Shown piece after piece: positions 15,295 through 25,743 of a DNA stretch of 60,438 nucleotides. The stretch's first letter is position 1; every line of letters starts with the position of its first letter. The stretch is from positions 1-60,438 of the forward strand of contig NZ_FRCA01000001.1 in NCBI RefSeq assembly GCF_900142755.1, written 5' to 3'. The notes below the pieces were generated by a model that worked only from the letters and a program-made list of their open reading frames with translations, ran no database searches and was not told the DNA's origin. Made by a program: the position numbers and the translations under genes. Source of the stretch: Halomonas cupida (GTDB taxonomy: Bacteria > Pseudomonadota > Gammaproteobacteria > Pseudomonadales > Halomonadaceae).

Positions 15295-16890
15295 TCAGCC
15301 AAACTGGTTCATGGTGTTGTCCTTGCCGCCGGCCTTGAGTGCGGCGTCGCCGTGGAAGAATTCCTTGTGATCATCTCCGATGTTGGAGCCGGCCATGTCC
15401 TGGTGTCTGACTGTGGCGATACCTTCGCGGATCTCACGGCGCTGTACGCCTGCCACGTAGGCCAGCATGCCCTCGTCGCCGAAGTAGCCCCTGGCCAGGT
15501 TGTCGGTGGACAGGGCGGCAGTGTGGTAGGTCGGCAGGGTGATCAGGTGATGGAAGATGCCAGCCTCGCGGGAGGCGTCGCGCTGGAAGTTGCGCGTCCA
15601 CTCATCGGCCTGCTGGCCCAGTTCGGTCTCGTCGTAGCGCGCGTTCATCAGTTCGGCGCGATCATACTGGGAGACGTCCTTGCCTTCTTCCTGCCAGGCA
15701 TCGAACACCTGCTGACGGAAGTTCAGGGTCCAGTTGAAGGACGGGGAGTTGTTGTAGACCAGTTTGGCATTGGGTACGGCTTCGCGAATGCGGTTGACCA
15801 TGGCAGCGATCTGGCCGACGTGAGGCTTCTCGGTTTCGATCCACAGAAGGTCGGCACCGTTCTGCAGACTGGTGATGCAGTCGAGCACAACGCGGTCTTC
15901 ACCGGTGCCTGGCTTGAACTGATAGAGGCCCGAGGCGAGGCGCTTGACCTTGACCAGCTTGCCGTTCTGCTTGATCACCACATCGCCGTTGTTGATGTCC
16001 TCAGCGGAGCGGATCTCGTCGCCATCGAGGAAGCTGTTGTACTGGTCGCCCAGGTCGCCCGGTTCCTGAGTGACGGCGATCTTCTGGGTCAAGCCCGCGC
16101 CGAGGGAGTCGGTACGTGCCACAATGACGCCATCATCGACACCCAGCTCGAGGAAGGCGTAGCGCACGGCGTTGATCTTGGCGATGAAGTCTTCATGGGG
16201 CACCGTCACCTTGCCGTCCTGGTGGCCACACTGTTTCTCGTCAGACACCTGGTTTTCGAGCTGAATACAGCAGGCACCGGCCTCGATCATCTTCTTCGCC
16301 AGTAGATAGGTGGCCTCGGCGTTACCGAACCCAGCATCGATATCGGCAATGATCGGCACTACGTGAGTCTCGTGGCTGTCGATCTGGTCCGTGATTTCCT
16401 TGACCTTACTGTCATCTCCAGCGGACTTCGCTTCGTCCAGCGCACGGAACAGATGGTTGAGTTCCCAGGTGTCCGCTTGACGCAGGAAGGTGTAGAGCTC
16501 TTCGATCAGCCCGGGGACACTGGTCTTCTCGTGCATGGACTGGTCAGGCAGAGGGCCGAACTCGCTGCGCAGTGCGGCGACCATCCAGCCGGACAGGTAC
16601 AGATAGCGGCGCTTGGTGGAACCGAAGTGCTTCTTGATGGAGATCAGCTTCTGCTGCCCGATGAAGCCATGCCAGCAGCCCAGAGATTGGGTGTAGTTGG
16701 CACTGTCGGCATCGTAGGCAGCCATATCTTCACGCATGATGGCAGCGGTATAGCGGGCGATATCCAGGCCGGTGCGGAAGCGGTTCTGGACGCGCATGCG
16801 GGCCGCGCTGGCGGCGTCGATGTTGTCCCACTGGCCGCGCTGGGCTTCACGCAGCTGTGTCAGAGCCTTGAGTTCTTCATTGAAGGTCAT
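15295..16890 (-). CDS. aceA: Isocitrate lyase (long, Pseudomonas-type)
   Basis: 531 residues from ATG 16890, the same size as the P. aeruginosa enzyme and about 100 residues longer than E. coli AceA. It cleaves isocitrate to succinate and glyoxylate, the first step of the glyoxylate shunt. Visible are the catalytic cysteine motif KQCGH, the metal/substrate segment IIADIDAGFGN, the ARTDSLGAG segment and YNNSPSFNW. The upstream in-frame ATG 16923 would add 11 residues. No malate synthase or aceK lies nearby. It shares the isocitrate pool with icd 7 kb away. Monocistronic with a clear terminator. Confidence 0.95.
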   Translation of the reverse strand: MTFNEELKALTQLREAQRGQWDNIDAASAARMRVQNRFRTGLDIARYTAAIMREDMAAYDADSANYTQSLGCWHGFIGQQKLISIKKHFGSTKRRYLYLSGWMVAALRSEFGPLPDQSMHEKTSVPGLIEELYTFLRQADTWELNHLFRALDEAKSAGDDSKVKEITDQIDSHETHVVPIIADIDAGFGNAEATYLLAKKMIEAGACCIQLENQVSDEKQCGHQDGKVTVPHEDFIAKINAVRYAFLELGVDDGVIVARTDSLGAGLTQKIAVTQEPGDLGDQYNSFLDGDEIRSAEDINNGDVVIKQNGKLVKVKRLASGLYQFKPGTGEDRVVLDCITSLQNGADLLWIETEKPHVGQIAAMVNRIREAVPNAKLVYNNSPSFNWTLNFRQQVFDAWQEEGKDVSQYDRAELMNARYDETELGQQADEWTRNFQRDASREAGIFHHLITLPTYHTAALSTDNLARGYFGDEGMLAYVAGVQRREIREGIATVRHQDMAGSNIGDDHKEFFHGDAALKAGGKDNTMNQFG

Positions 16891-17271
16891 GGTCGGGCCG
16901 TCCTGTGTCACATGGTTGCTCAACGCGGTTTGCGGGCCTGCCGCTTGCCGCAGAATTCTCGCGGGGAGGGCGGATGCGGGGCATCGCCGCTATGCTGCAC
17001 CTGCGAAGTATAGTCAGGTTTTCTCTTTGGGGTCGTCGACTTTTCACGACCGGAGATAACCTTGTGGCGATACGGCAAACCTTCACTACACGACAATGAG
17101 GTCTGGCTCGTTGAGGAGCCTTTTTATCGCCACCTTGAGCACCACTATGGCCCATAGTTATGGGGTTTCACCATAGACACTTGGGGGCATGAGAGGTTGT
17201 AGTATGACTACAGGAAGGTGTCTTTCAGGACGTTTCCTGTAGTCATGTTTCCTGGGGGGGAAGGAAGGGCT
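16891..17271. other. 381-bp gene-less region with hairpins
   Basis: No convincing gene. It should hold the aceA promoter. GGCTC (17105-17109)/GAGCC (17116-17120) followed by T5 looks like a weak plus-strand terminator. A 13-bp perfect inverted repeat (17204-17216 with 17234-17246) sits just downstream of the acetyltransferase gene and may end that minus-strand operon, though no T-tract is present. Confidence 0.6.
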
Positions 17272-17715
17272 TCAGCAGTGAGGGTTGAGTCGAAGGGTCA
17301 TATTGCGATGCGGAATTCCAGCGTCAAGAAACTCTTCACCCCAGGCACTGAAGCCCAATCGCTCATAGAAGGCGAGGGCATGGGTCTGGGCGGCCAGCTC
17401 GACTTCGGTATGCCCGGATTGTCGCGCGGCTTCGATGGTGGCACGCATCAGCGCTGCACCAACCCCCAGCCCTCTGGCCTCAGCGAGTACGGCAACGCGG
17501 CCGATATGGCCGTCAGGCAGCAGCCGAGCAGTCCCCAGTGCGCGCTGGTCCTGCCAGACCAGCACATGCAGGCATTCCTGGTCTCGACCGTCCCATTCTT
17601 CCTGCTCCGGGACGGCCTGTTCGATGACAAAGACCTGGTGGCGAATATGGCCGGCTATCTCGCCCAGCTCATCCCAGCTGCCTGTTTCGATACGCAGCTC
17701 ATTCGTCATCGTCAT
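17272..17715 (-). CDS. GNAT-family N-acetyltransferase (ElaA-like)
   Basis: About 147 residues. The acetyl-CoA-binding core is VAVLAEARGLGVGAALM, followed by ALAFYERLGFSAWGEEFLDAGIPH, typical of the ElaA/YjcF branch of GNATs (also IRHQVFVIEQAVPEQEE near the N-terminus). Start ATG 17715 or 17709; both lie inside the 3' end of roxA, giving a 17- or 11-bp overlap that indicates translational coupling. A reading frame extending back to 18015 is an artefact of overlap. The substrate is unknown; co-translation with a ribosomal-protein hydroxylase makes a translation-related target worth considering. Confidence 0.85.
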   Translation of the reverse strand: MTMTNELRIETGSWDELGEIAGHIRHQVFVIEQAVPEQEEWDGRDQECLHVLVWQDQRALGTARLLPDGHIGRVAVLAEARGLGVGAALMRATIEAARQSGHTEVELAAQTHALAFYERLGFSAWGEEFLDAGIPHRNMTLRLNPHC

Positions 17716-18913
17716 AGCCCTCATCATCCGGCCACACAAGGCTACCAGCATCGAACAACTGGGTGATGACTTCCGCGGCGCCGGGCAGTTCCAGTAGCTC
17801 GGCATCGATGGCATCGGTGCTGGCCAGAGCGCGGGCCAGGCGAATATCACAGAGTACGCCATCACCGTCGACAAACAGGCTGGCGCGGTCGGAGCTGCGC
17901 GCTCGCCAGGCAAATCGCGAGCCGGGGGCGCGCTCGAGTTCATCGCCATCCTGTAGTGCGGCAACAAGCTCATCCACATCAGTGGGCGTTTCACTGGGTA
18001 CCAACTGATCAACATACTTCGGTTGCGTCATGACGCGACCGAACCACTGAGCCATCTGCTCGGGGTCGTCGAGGGTGTCGAGAATCAGGGAGCGCATGCG
18101 TTCCAGGGCCCCGTCATCCAATTCGGCTGGATCACGGGGCAGAGGCATGCCAGCATCGCTGTAACGCAACGACGAGGGCATCTGTTCGCCGAGGTAGTCC
18201 GAGTACGAGGTGATTGCCTCGTCTGCCGAGGGTGCGCGGAAGCCCACCGAAATGGTCATGCAGTCGTCGCTCTGGCTGACACCATTGTGTGACCAGCCGG
18301 GAGGCAGGTAGAGCATATCCCCCGGTTCCAGTACCCAGTCGTGTTGCGGGTTGACGTCGAAGGTCTCGAGAATGCGCAGGTCGATACCCGTGATGATCGG
18401 TGCATCATCCGGCACCTTGCCGCCGAGCTGCCAGTGGCGCTGTCCACTGGCCTGGAGCAGGAAAACATCGTACTGGTCGACATGAGGGCCAACACTGCCG
18501 CCGGGAGGGGCATAGCTGATCATGATGTCGTCCAATCGCCAGCGCGGCAGAAAGCTGAAGTGCTCGAGCAGCGCGGCGACTTCAGGGACATAGTGGTCGA
18601 CAGCCTGCACCAGCAGCGTCCAGTCCTGTTCGGGCAGCCGCGCGAAGGTGGCGTCATCGAAGGGACCGTGGCTGACCTGCCATGGTCCCTCCGGGCCCTG
18701 TTCTTCCACCAGGCGTGCTTCGATGTTGTCCTCGCAGGCCAGTCCTGCCAGTTCATCAGGCGACAGGGGGCTCTCGAAGTCGGCGAAGGCGCCACGGATC
18801 AACAGTGGCTTGCGCTGCCAGACATCACGCAGAAACTCCTCGGCAGAGAGGCCGCCAAGCAGCGTCATTGGTGTGTCATTGGAAGAGGTTGCATCGAAGG
18901 TCGTGTCGGACAT
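17699..18913 (-). CDS. roxA: 50S ribosomal protein L16 arginine hydroxylase (JmjC/cupin)
   Basis: 404 residues from ATG 18913. An Fe(II)/2-oxoglutarate oxygenase of the YcfD/RoxA type: the JmjC metal triad is visible as HVDQYDVF (His, Asp) and GWSHNGVS (distal His), with GGSVGPH ahead of it and EPGDMLYLPPGW. The C-terminal ~150 residues form the dimerisation and winged-helix part known in YcfD. It hydroxylates an arginine of L16 in E. coli. Its position next to purB-hflD-mnmA matches the E. coli neighbourhood. The N-terminus before MTLLGGLSAEEFLRD is about 15 residues longer than usual, so a slightly later start is possible. Confidence 0.9.
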   Translation of the reverse strand: MSDTTFDATSSNDTPMTLLGGLSAEEFLRDVWQRKPLLIRGAFADFESPLSPDELAGLACEDNIEARLVEEQGPEGPWQVSHGPFDDATFARLPEQDWTLLVQAVDHYVPEVAALLEHFSFLPRWRLDDIMISYAPPGGSVGPHVDQYDVFLLQASGQRHWQLGGKVPDDAPIITGIDLRILETFDVNPQHDWVLEPGDMLYLPPGWSHNGVSQSDDCMTISVGFRAPSADEAITSYSDYLGEQMPSSLRYSDAGMPLPRDPAELDDGALERMRSLILDTLDDPEQMAQWFGRVMTQPKYVDQLVPSETPTDVDELVAALQDGDELERAPGSRFAWRARSSDRASLFVDGDGVLCDIRLARALASTDAIDAELLELPGAAEVITQLFDAGSLVWPDDEGYDDDE

Positions 18914-18970
18914 GGTGGCTTCCATGAATAACGCAGGTTGCAGTGTCGGCATGGCGGCATCTCTCAAGGG

Positions 18971-19004
18971 CAAACCCCACCATCAGTGAAGAGGGTGGGG
19001 TTTG
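18971..19004. terminator. Hairpin between purB and roxA
   Basis: An 11-bp perfect stem (18971-18981 with 18994-19004), 47 bp past the purB stop on the minus strand. No clean T-tract on the roxA side, so partial read-through is possible. Confidence 0.6.
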
Positions 19005-19050
19005 CGAGGATGCAGCAGGCATCGGTCAGTGTAGCCGTAAAGGTTCCGGC

Positions 19051-20445
<1,395 letters not shown>

Positions 20446-20469
20446 TCAGTAAGGAAATTCGCTTGGGGC

Positions 20470-21108
20470 TCAGAGTTCATCGAGCGCGCGCTTCAAGGCA
20501 TTGCGCTGGAACATCAGTTTCCAGCGTCGGCCACCCTGTTGGTGCCACAGCAGGCCGAAGCGGATTCCCGACAGCAGGCAGGCGCGCACCCGTTCGGGCA
20601 TCATGCGACTCTGCAATAGAGACGGGTCACCCTGGACGATGATGCGGTTCTTCAGCGTCGAGAGGGTCTTCTGATAGGCCTCGCCCAGGCTGGCGGTGAC
20701 ATTCTCGTGGGTATTGCCGAAATGTTCGGCCTGCGCCTGGATACGCTGCAGATGAGTACCCAGCTCATCCATCATGGCCGGCTGCGCGCGCAGGCGACTC
20801 ATCAGCATCAGTAGACTGAAACCATAACGCATCACCACCGGGTTGGCCTGGCTCTTGCCCACTACGCCAGCCAGGGTGTCGAGGCCAAGGCGCAGGTTGT
20901 TGGGGTGTCCGCCGTAGATGGATTCGAAAGAGGGAGGGTTGGTCTCCAGGGTGGCGTTGACCTGCGTCTCCCAGGCGCGACTATCCATCTGGCCGGTACG
21001 TGCCAGCTCATCGACCAGGTGCGCAGCCTGAAAGACACCGGCCAGGGCGAGGGCCTGGCGTGCCGCGGGCGTTTGAGGGGCCCGGTGAATGGGGACTGAG
21101 TCGTTCAT
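20470..21108 (-). CDS. hflD: HflD, lysogenisation regulator / membrane-associated protein
   Basis: 212 residues, an all-helical protein of the HflD (YcfC) family. Recognisable segments: [19 protein letters not shown] near the N-terminus and [17 protein letters not shown] in the middle. In E. coli HflD binds phage lambda CII and affects lysogeny; its normal cellular role is unclear. Its start overlaps the mnmA stop by 4 bases (ATGA), so it is translationally coupled to mnmA. Confidence 0.92.
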   Translation of the reverse strand: MNDSVPIHRAPQTPAARQALALAGVFQAAHLVDELARTGQMDSRAWETQVNATLETNPPSFESIYGGHPNNLRLGLDTLAGVVGKSQANPVVMRYGFSLLMLMSRLRAQPAMMDELGTHLQRIQAQAEHFGNTHENVTASLGEAYQKTLSTLKNRIIVQGDPSLLQSRMMPERVRACLLSGIRFGLLWHQQGGRRWKLMFQRNALKRALDEL

Positions 21109-22217
21109 GCCGCCTGCTCCTGTGCATTCCAGGTCGATCGAATCACACCGCCGCCGAGACAGATGTCGCCATCGTAGAGCACCAGCGACTGTCCGGGAGT
21201 TACCGCGCGTTGCGGGTCATCGAAGTGTACCTCGACACCCCCATCCTCACAGGTACGGATAGTGCAGGGTACATCGCTCTGGCGATAGCGTGTCTTGGCG
21301 GTGAGACGGCCTTCGGCAAAGGGTGCCTCTCCGGCCACCCAGTCCATGGCCTCGGTGACCAGGCTGTCGCTGTAGAGTAGCGAATGATGTTTGCCCTGGA
21401 CGGCAATCAACACGTTGCGCTCGAGATCCTTGCCGGCCACATACCAGGGGTCTTCGGAGTAGTTGGCCAGTCCGCCGATTCCCAGCCCCTGGCGCTGGCC
21501 GAGGGTGTAGTACATCAGCCCCATGTGTTCGCCGATGACATCACCGTCTGGTGTCTGAATGGTGCCGGGTTGTGCGGGCAGGTACTGGCGCAGGAAATCC
21601 GAGAAGCGCCGTTCACCGATGAAGCAGATGCCGGTGGAGTCCTTCTTGCGCGCCGTCACCAGACCATGGCGTTCGGCAATGGCGCGAACCTCGGGTTTCT
21701 CGATCTCGCCCACCGGGAACAGGGTGCGGGCAATGGCGGCCTCCGGCACTGCATGCAGGAAGTAGCTTTGATCCTTGTTGTGATCAAGTCCCTTGAGCAG
21801 CCTTGGGCGGCCGTCGCGCACCTGCTGGCGGACATAGTGGCCAGTGGCGATCATCTCGGCACCGAGCATTTCGGCGTAGTCGAGGAACACCTTGAACTTG
21901 ATCTCGCGGTTACACAGGATGTCCGGGTTCGGCGTACGACCTGCCTTGTATTCGGCAAGGAAATGCTCGAATACATTGTCCCAGTATTCCGCGGCGAAAT
22001 TGGCGGTATGCAGCTTGATGCCCAACCGTTCGCACACGGCCTGAGCATCCGCAAGGTCTTCCTTTGCGGTGCAGTATTCGGTGCCGTCGTCCTCATCCCA
22101 GTTCTTCATGAACAGACCTTCCACCTGATAGCCCTGCTCGATCAGGCGAAGCGCGGAAACGGAGGAATCGACACCGCCGGACATGCCGACGATGACCTTG
22201 CCGGTAGGCACTGACAT
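21105..22217 (-). CDS. mnmA: tRNA-specific 2-thiouridylase MnmA
   Basis: 370 residues. Catalyses 2-thiolation of U34 in tRNA-Glu, -Gln and -Lys, using sulfur relayed through the Tus/IscS system. Seen: PP-loop [16 protein letters not shown] at the N-terminus, the catalytic-pair cysteines in ILCNREIKF and [11 protein letters not shown], and [18 protein letters not shown]. First gene of an mnmA-hflD-purB block after a heptad array gap. The tRNA-Glu at the right end of this window is one of its expected substrates. Confidence 0.96.
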   Translation of the reverse strand: MSVPTGKVIVGMSGGVDSSVSALRLIEQGYQVEGLFMKNWDEDDGTEYCTAKEDLADAQAVCERLGIKLHTANFAAEYWDNVFEHFLAEYKAGRTPNPDILCNREIKFKVFLDYAEMLGAEMIATGHYVRQQVRDGRPRLLKGLDHNKDQSYFLHAVPEAAIARTLFPVGEIEKPEVRAIAERHGLVTARKKDSTGICFIGERRFSDFLRQYLPAQPGTIQTPDGDVIGEHMGLMYYTLGQRQGLGIGGLANYSEDPWYVAGKDLERNVLIAVQGKHHSLLYSDSLVTEAMDWVAGEAPFAEGRLTAKTRYRQSDVPCTIRTCEDGGVEVHFDDPQRAVTPGQSLVLYDGDICLGGGVIRSTWNAQEQAA

Positions 22218-22264
22218 GGCAACTCTCGGACGTAGGTGGTGGCAAATGGGCGGAAATTATACAC

Positions 22265-22289
22265 GAGCTACGAGCTACGAGCTACGAGC
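22265..22289 (+). repeat. Short heptad array upstream of mnmA
   Basis: Three perfect GAGCTAC units (22265-22285) and a partial fourth, lying between the mnmA start and the nudJ stop. Confidence 0.85.
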
Positions 22290-22329
22290 TGGTTATGCTC
22301 GTTGCCCGATATTTGTGGCTGTTTGCATA

Positions 22330-22779
22330 CTATCGTTCGTGCACCACGTCCATGGGATAGAACTTGCCGGCCATGGCGTCGCGGATGCGCTTGAGTACCA
22401 GTGGGCTGCGCAGACGTCCATCGCGGTCGAGGGCTTCCACTTCCTCGAGGGTCAGCCAGTGGATGGCGAGGATGCCGCGGTCAAGGTCGTGGCCGAGGTG
22501 GGCCAGCGCCATACCGAAGAAGGCGTGGCTATGGAAGGTCTTGCCGTCCGGAGCCTCGTACACGTACATCCCCAGGTAGTCGGTGATGCCGGCGCGCCAG
22601 GCGGTTTCCTCGGCGACTTCACGTAGTGCGCCGTCACGAATGCGCTCGCCGGGTTCAAGGTGGCCGGCGGGCTGGTTGAACAACGTATGTGGCCCGCCGC
22701 GGTCCTCCTCGACCAGCAGGAAGCGCCCGGCACGTTCCACGACGGTTGCCACGGTCACATAGGGGGTCCAGCGCGTCAT
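22330..22779 (-). CDS. nudJ: NUDIX hydrolase, NudJ-like
   Basis: 149 residues, near the E. coli NudJ (YmfB) length. The Nudix box G-x5-E-x7-REVAEET-x-W is complete (residues ~40-62). E. coli NudJ hydrolyses nucleoside di/triphosphates and hydroxymethylpyrimidine pyrophosphate. ATG 22779 has AAGGAG 7 bases upstream and overlaps the rluE stop by 4 bases (ATGA), so the two are coupled. The order rluE-nudJ-mnmA is that of E. coli. The longer frame from 22866 lies inside rluE. Confidence 0.92.
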   Translation of the reverse strand: MTRWTPYVTVATVVERAGRFLLVEEDRGGPHTLFNQPAGHLEPGERIRDGALREVAEETAWRAGITDYLGMYVYEAPDGKTFHSHAFFGMALAHLGHDLDRGILAIHWLTLEEVEALDRDGRLRSPLVLKRIRDAMAGKFYPMDVVHER

Positions 22780-23384
22780 CGACGTCTCCTTGAGCGGGCG
22801 GTGTGGGGTCCCTTTCCCGGTAATGGTTTTTTCTGCACCGGTGCATGAAGTGTCTGGCTTTGCCACTGGCCGGGGGTGAGCCCATCAAGCCGCCAATTGC
22901 CGATGGCGATTCTGACCAGGCGCAGGGTGGGGTGGCCAATATGCGCTGTCATGCGTCTTACCTGACGGTTGCGGCCTTCGCTGATGGTCAGCTCCAGCCA
23001 GCAGGTGTCCGGGTGCCGCTTGCTGCACAGTGGGGGCTGGCGCTCTGCCAGGCCGCTCTCGTCGAGGCGTCGAACTCTAGCCGGCAGGGTTGGCCCATCC
23101 TTGAGCGTGACGCCTTTACGCAGAGCCTGCAAGGCGGCTTCGCTGGGCTGGCCTTCCACCTGGACCCGGTAGATCTTGGGTTGCTTGTGGCGGGGGTGAC
23201 TGATGCGATGAATCAGTTCTCCATCATCACTGAGCAACAGCAAGCCTTCCGAGTCGTAATCGAGGCGTCCGGCAGGGTAGATGTCGGGCACCTTGATGAT
23301 ATCGGCGAGGGTGGCACGCCCTTCCGCGTCCGTGAACTGTGACAGCATGCGGTAGGGTTTGTGCAATAGATAGATTCGGCTCAT
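22776..23384 (-). CDS. rluE: 23S rRNA pseudouridine 2457 synthase
   Basis: 202 residues of the RsuA/RluE family without an S4 domain. The catalytic aspartate lies in YPAGRLDYDSEGLLLL; KPKIYRVQV-like strand and LTISEGRNRQVRRM follow in the normal order. It isomerises U2457 of 23S rRNA. The neighbourhood with nudJ, mnmA and divergent icd matches E. coli, which supports RluE over RluB/RluF. A basic C-terminal tail (KKPLPGKGPHTARSRRRR) follows the conserved core. Confidence 0.93.
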   Translation of the reverse strand: MSRIYLLHKPYRMLSQFTDAEGRATLADIIKVPDIYPAGRLDYDSEGLLLLSDDGELIHRISHPRHKQPKIYRVQVEGQPSEAALQALRKGVTLKDGPTLPARVRRLDESGLAERQPPLCSKRHPDTCWLELTISEGRNRQVRRMTAHIGHPTLRLVRIAIGNWRLDGLTPGQWQSQTLHAPVQKKPLPGKGPHTARSRRRR

Positions 23385-23698
23385 GAAAACGAGTGCTGTG
23401 CTGAGAGTTGAGGGGCGGGATCCTCTGGTCGGATTCCGGGCACGGTGGATCAGTGCAGGAGTCGATTCTCGGAACAGCCGATTCCGGGTGCAACCAATTC
23501 TTGAGCGCCCCTGGGTAATAATATGTATGAAAAGGAATTATTTCCTCTGTTGCGGGAAGGGCGGGGCATGTTCTGGGGCGAGCCGGTGGTGTCTCGTAAC
23601 GGCGAAAACGGAAGATTGTCGACAAACTCTACTCGGGAGCCAGGGTGGAGTGCTATACTCCGCCCTCCACTGACACAGACCAGACAGGGGAGTTCTCC
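23385..23698. other. Divergent intergenic region rluE / icd
   Basis: 314 bp with no convincing gene. It must carry the promoters of the rluE-nudJ unit and of icd. The only clear element seen is an extended -10 box (TGC-TATACT, 23651-23659) 40 bp before the icd start. Confidence 0.6.
23651..23659 (+). promoter_or_regulatory. Extended -10 promoter element of icd
   Basis: TGCTATACT matches the TGn-TATAAT extended -10 pattern. No good -35 hexamer at 17 bp, which is acceptable for extended -10 promoters. The icd start at 23699 lies about 35 bp from the predicted transcription start. Confidence 0.55.
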
Positions 23699-24955
23699 AT
23701 GGGTTACCAGAAAATTGTCGTCCCCGAGGGCGGCGAAAAGATCACTGCCAACGCTGACAACACCCTGAATGTACCGAATAATCCGATCATCCCGTTCATC
23801 GAGGGTGATGGTATCGGTGTCGACGTAACTCCGGCCATGAAGATTGCCATCGACGCCGCGGTCCAGAAGGCCTACAACGGCGAGCGCAAGATCCACTGGA
23901 TGGAAGTCTACGCCGGTGAAAAGGCGACCCAGGTGTATGACGCCGATACCTGGCTGCCGGAAGAAACCCTCGAAGCGGTTCAGGATTACATCGTTTCCAT
24001 CAAGGGCCCGTTGACGACTCCGGTGGGTGGCGGTATCCGTTCACTCAACGTCGCCCTGCGTCAGAAGCTCGACCTCTATGTCTGCCAGCGCCCGGTGCGT
24101 TGGTTCGAAGGCGTGCCGAGCCCGGTCAAGAAGCCCGGTGACGTGGACATGGTCATCTTCCGCGAAAATTCTGAAGACATCTATGCCGGTATCGAGTGGA
24201 AGGCGGGTACGCCGGAAGCCGACAAGGTCATCAAGTTCCTGCGCGAGGAGATGGGTGTCACCAACATTCGCTTCCCGGAGAACTGCGGTATCGGCGTCAA
24301 GCCGGTTTCCGTGGAAGGCACGAAGCGTCTGGTTCGTCAGGCCCTGCAGTATTGCGTCGACAACGACCGTGAGTCGCTGACGCTGGTGCACAAGGGCAAC
24401 ATCATGAAGTTCACCGAAGGTTCCTTCAAGGACTGGGGTTACGAACTGGCGAAGGAAGAGTTTGGTGCCGAGCTGCTCGACGGCGGTCCGTGGATGACCT
24501 TCAAGAACCCGAAGACCGGCAAGGACATCGTGGTCAAGGACGTCATCGCCGACGCCATGCTGCAGCAGATCCTGCTGCGTCCGGCCGAGTACGATGTCAT
24601 CGCCACTCTGAACCTCAACGGTGACTACCTGTCCGACGCCCTGGCGGCAGAAGTCGGCGGCATCGGTATCGCACCGGGCGCCAACATCTCCGATACCACG
24701 GCCATGTTCGAGGCGACTCACGGTACTGCACCGAAGTACGCCGGCCAGGACAAGGTCAACCCGGGCTCGCTGATCCTCTCTGCCGAGATGATGCTCCGTC
24801 ACATGGGGTGGGTCGAGGCCGCTGACCTGGTGATCAAGGGCACCGAGAAGGCCATCAGCAAGGGCGAAGTCACCTATGACTTCCATCGCCTGATGGACAA
24901 CGCCAAGCTGCTCAAGTGCTCCGAGTTCGGTCAGGCCATCGCTGACAACATGTAA
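23699..24955 (+). CDS. icd: Isocitrate dehydrogenase (NADP+)
   Basis: 418 residues, E. coli-like homodimeric ICDH. Oxidatively decarboxylates isocitrate to 2-oxoglutarate. Seen: [13 protein letters not shown], which holds the serine that AceK phosphorylates in E. coli; [30 protein letters not shown]; and [20 protein letters not shown] near the NADP pocket. ATG 23699 is chosen because GGGGAG (23687-23692) sits 6 bases upstream; the frame extends back to 23645 through the promoter. The phosphorylatable serine is conserved, but no aceK is in this window. Confidence 0.97.
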   Translation: MGYQKIVVPEGGEKITANADNTLNVPNNPIIPFIEGDGIGVDVTPAMKIAIDAAVQKAYNGERKIHWMEVYAGEKATQVYDADTWLPEETLEAVQDYIVSIKGPLTTPVGGGIRSLNVALRQKLDLYVCQRPVRWFEGVPSPVKKPGDVDMVIFRENSEDIYAGIEWKAGTPEADKVIKFLREEMGVTNIRFPENCGIGVKPVSVEGTKRLVRQALQYCVDNDRESLTLVHKGNIMKFTEGSFKDWGYELAKEEFGAELLDGGPWMTFKNPKTGKDIVVKDVIADAMLQQILLRPAEYDVIATLNLNGDYLSDALAAEVGGIGIAPGANISDTTAMFEATHGTAPKYAGQDKVNPGSLILSAEMMLRHMGWVEAADLVIKGTEKAISKGEVTYDFHRLMDNAKLLKCSEFGQAIADNM

Positions 24956-24974
24956 GCGATCGTCGGCAGGACAC

Positions 24975-25009
24975 GAGGCCCTCGTCCGGATACCCCGGGC
25001 GAGGGCCTC
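24975..25009 (+). terminator. Terminator of icd
   Basis: A 10-bp perfect stem (GAGGCCCTCG 24975-24984 with CGAGGGCCTC 25000-25009), followed by TTGCG. Confidence 0.7.
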
Positions 25010-25214
25010 TTGCGTGAGGGTTATCTGCAACGACATGCAGATTGGGCGTGAAAGTGACGAGAAATCGCCCGATAATGAAAGCAGGAATCTGAACCCCGTC
25101 ACGCGGACAGCGTCAAACAGGTGAGACAAACGGCAGGATACTGCCGAGGGCGCGGAACGAACGGTTCCTTCGTCGCGAATCCTGTCGCGTGACGCCGATG
25201 ACAATGTGAGGCTT

Positions 25215-25601
25215 ATGACCAAGGCAAGTAATGGCGCCGTGACGAGGATACAGGCGTCAGCGGCAGCCGGGATGACCCGGCCACCGCGACCCATTGAGGA
25301 GGATGACGGCGATCTGGCAACGCAGACGGCTGATCCTGAGCTGGCCAGGCCGCCAATGTACAAGGTGGTGTTGCATAATGACGACTTCACCCCAATGGAG
25401 TTTGTCGTCAAGGTGCTGCAGACCTTCTTCAGCCTCGATAGCGAGACGGCCGTGCAGGTCATGTTGACGGTGCATAGCCACGGCAAGGCAACCTGTGGAG
25501 TCTTTACCCGCGATATTGCGGAGACCAAGAGCCACCAGGTCAATGAGTATGCAAGGGAGTGTCAGCATCCGCTGCTGAGCGATATCGAAGCAGCAGATTG
25601 A
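25215..25601 (+). CDS. clpS: ClpS adaptor of the ClpAP protease
   Basis: 128 residues from ATG 25215. The ClpS core is clear: [17 protein letters not shown] (the [11 protein letters not shown]-degron pocket), [20 protein letters not shown] and the C-terminal HPLLSDIE. It delivers substrates with N-terminal Leu, Phe, Trp or Tyr to ClpA. The N-terminal tail is longer than usual: E. coli ClpS is 106 residues, and an alternative ATG at 25272 would give 109, so the start is not settled. clpA follows after 142 bp. No cspD is next to it, unlike the usual Pseudomonas arrangement. Confidence 0.93.
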   Translation: MTKASNGAVTRIQASAAAGMTRPPRPIEEDDGDLATQTADPELARPPMYKVVLHNDDFTPMEFVVKVLQTFFSLDSETAVQVMLTVHSHGKATCGVFTRDIAETKSHQVNEYARECQHPLLSDIEAAD

Positions 25602-25743
25602 ACGAGCAGCATGTGCAAGGGTGTGCTGTATACGCGCTATCGTTGATAGAGAACTTGCAACGGTAGCATTTGTGCCCGATGTTGATGGTGCCGGACCACG
25701 AAAGATCCGATGCAATGCCCTGGGCGGCGAGAAGGGGACTGCC

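Noticed and set aside
24041..25543. 500-codon minus-strand frame over icd and clpS
   Set aside because: Shadow of conserved genes on the plus strand, and it crosses the icd terminator.
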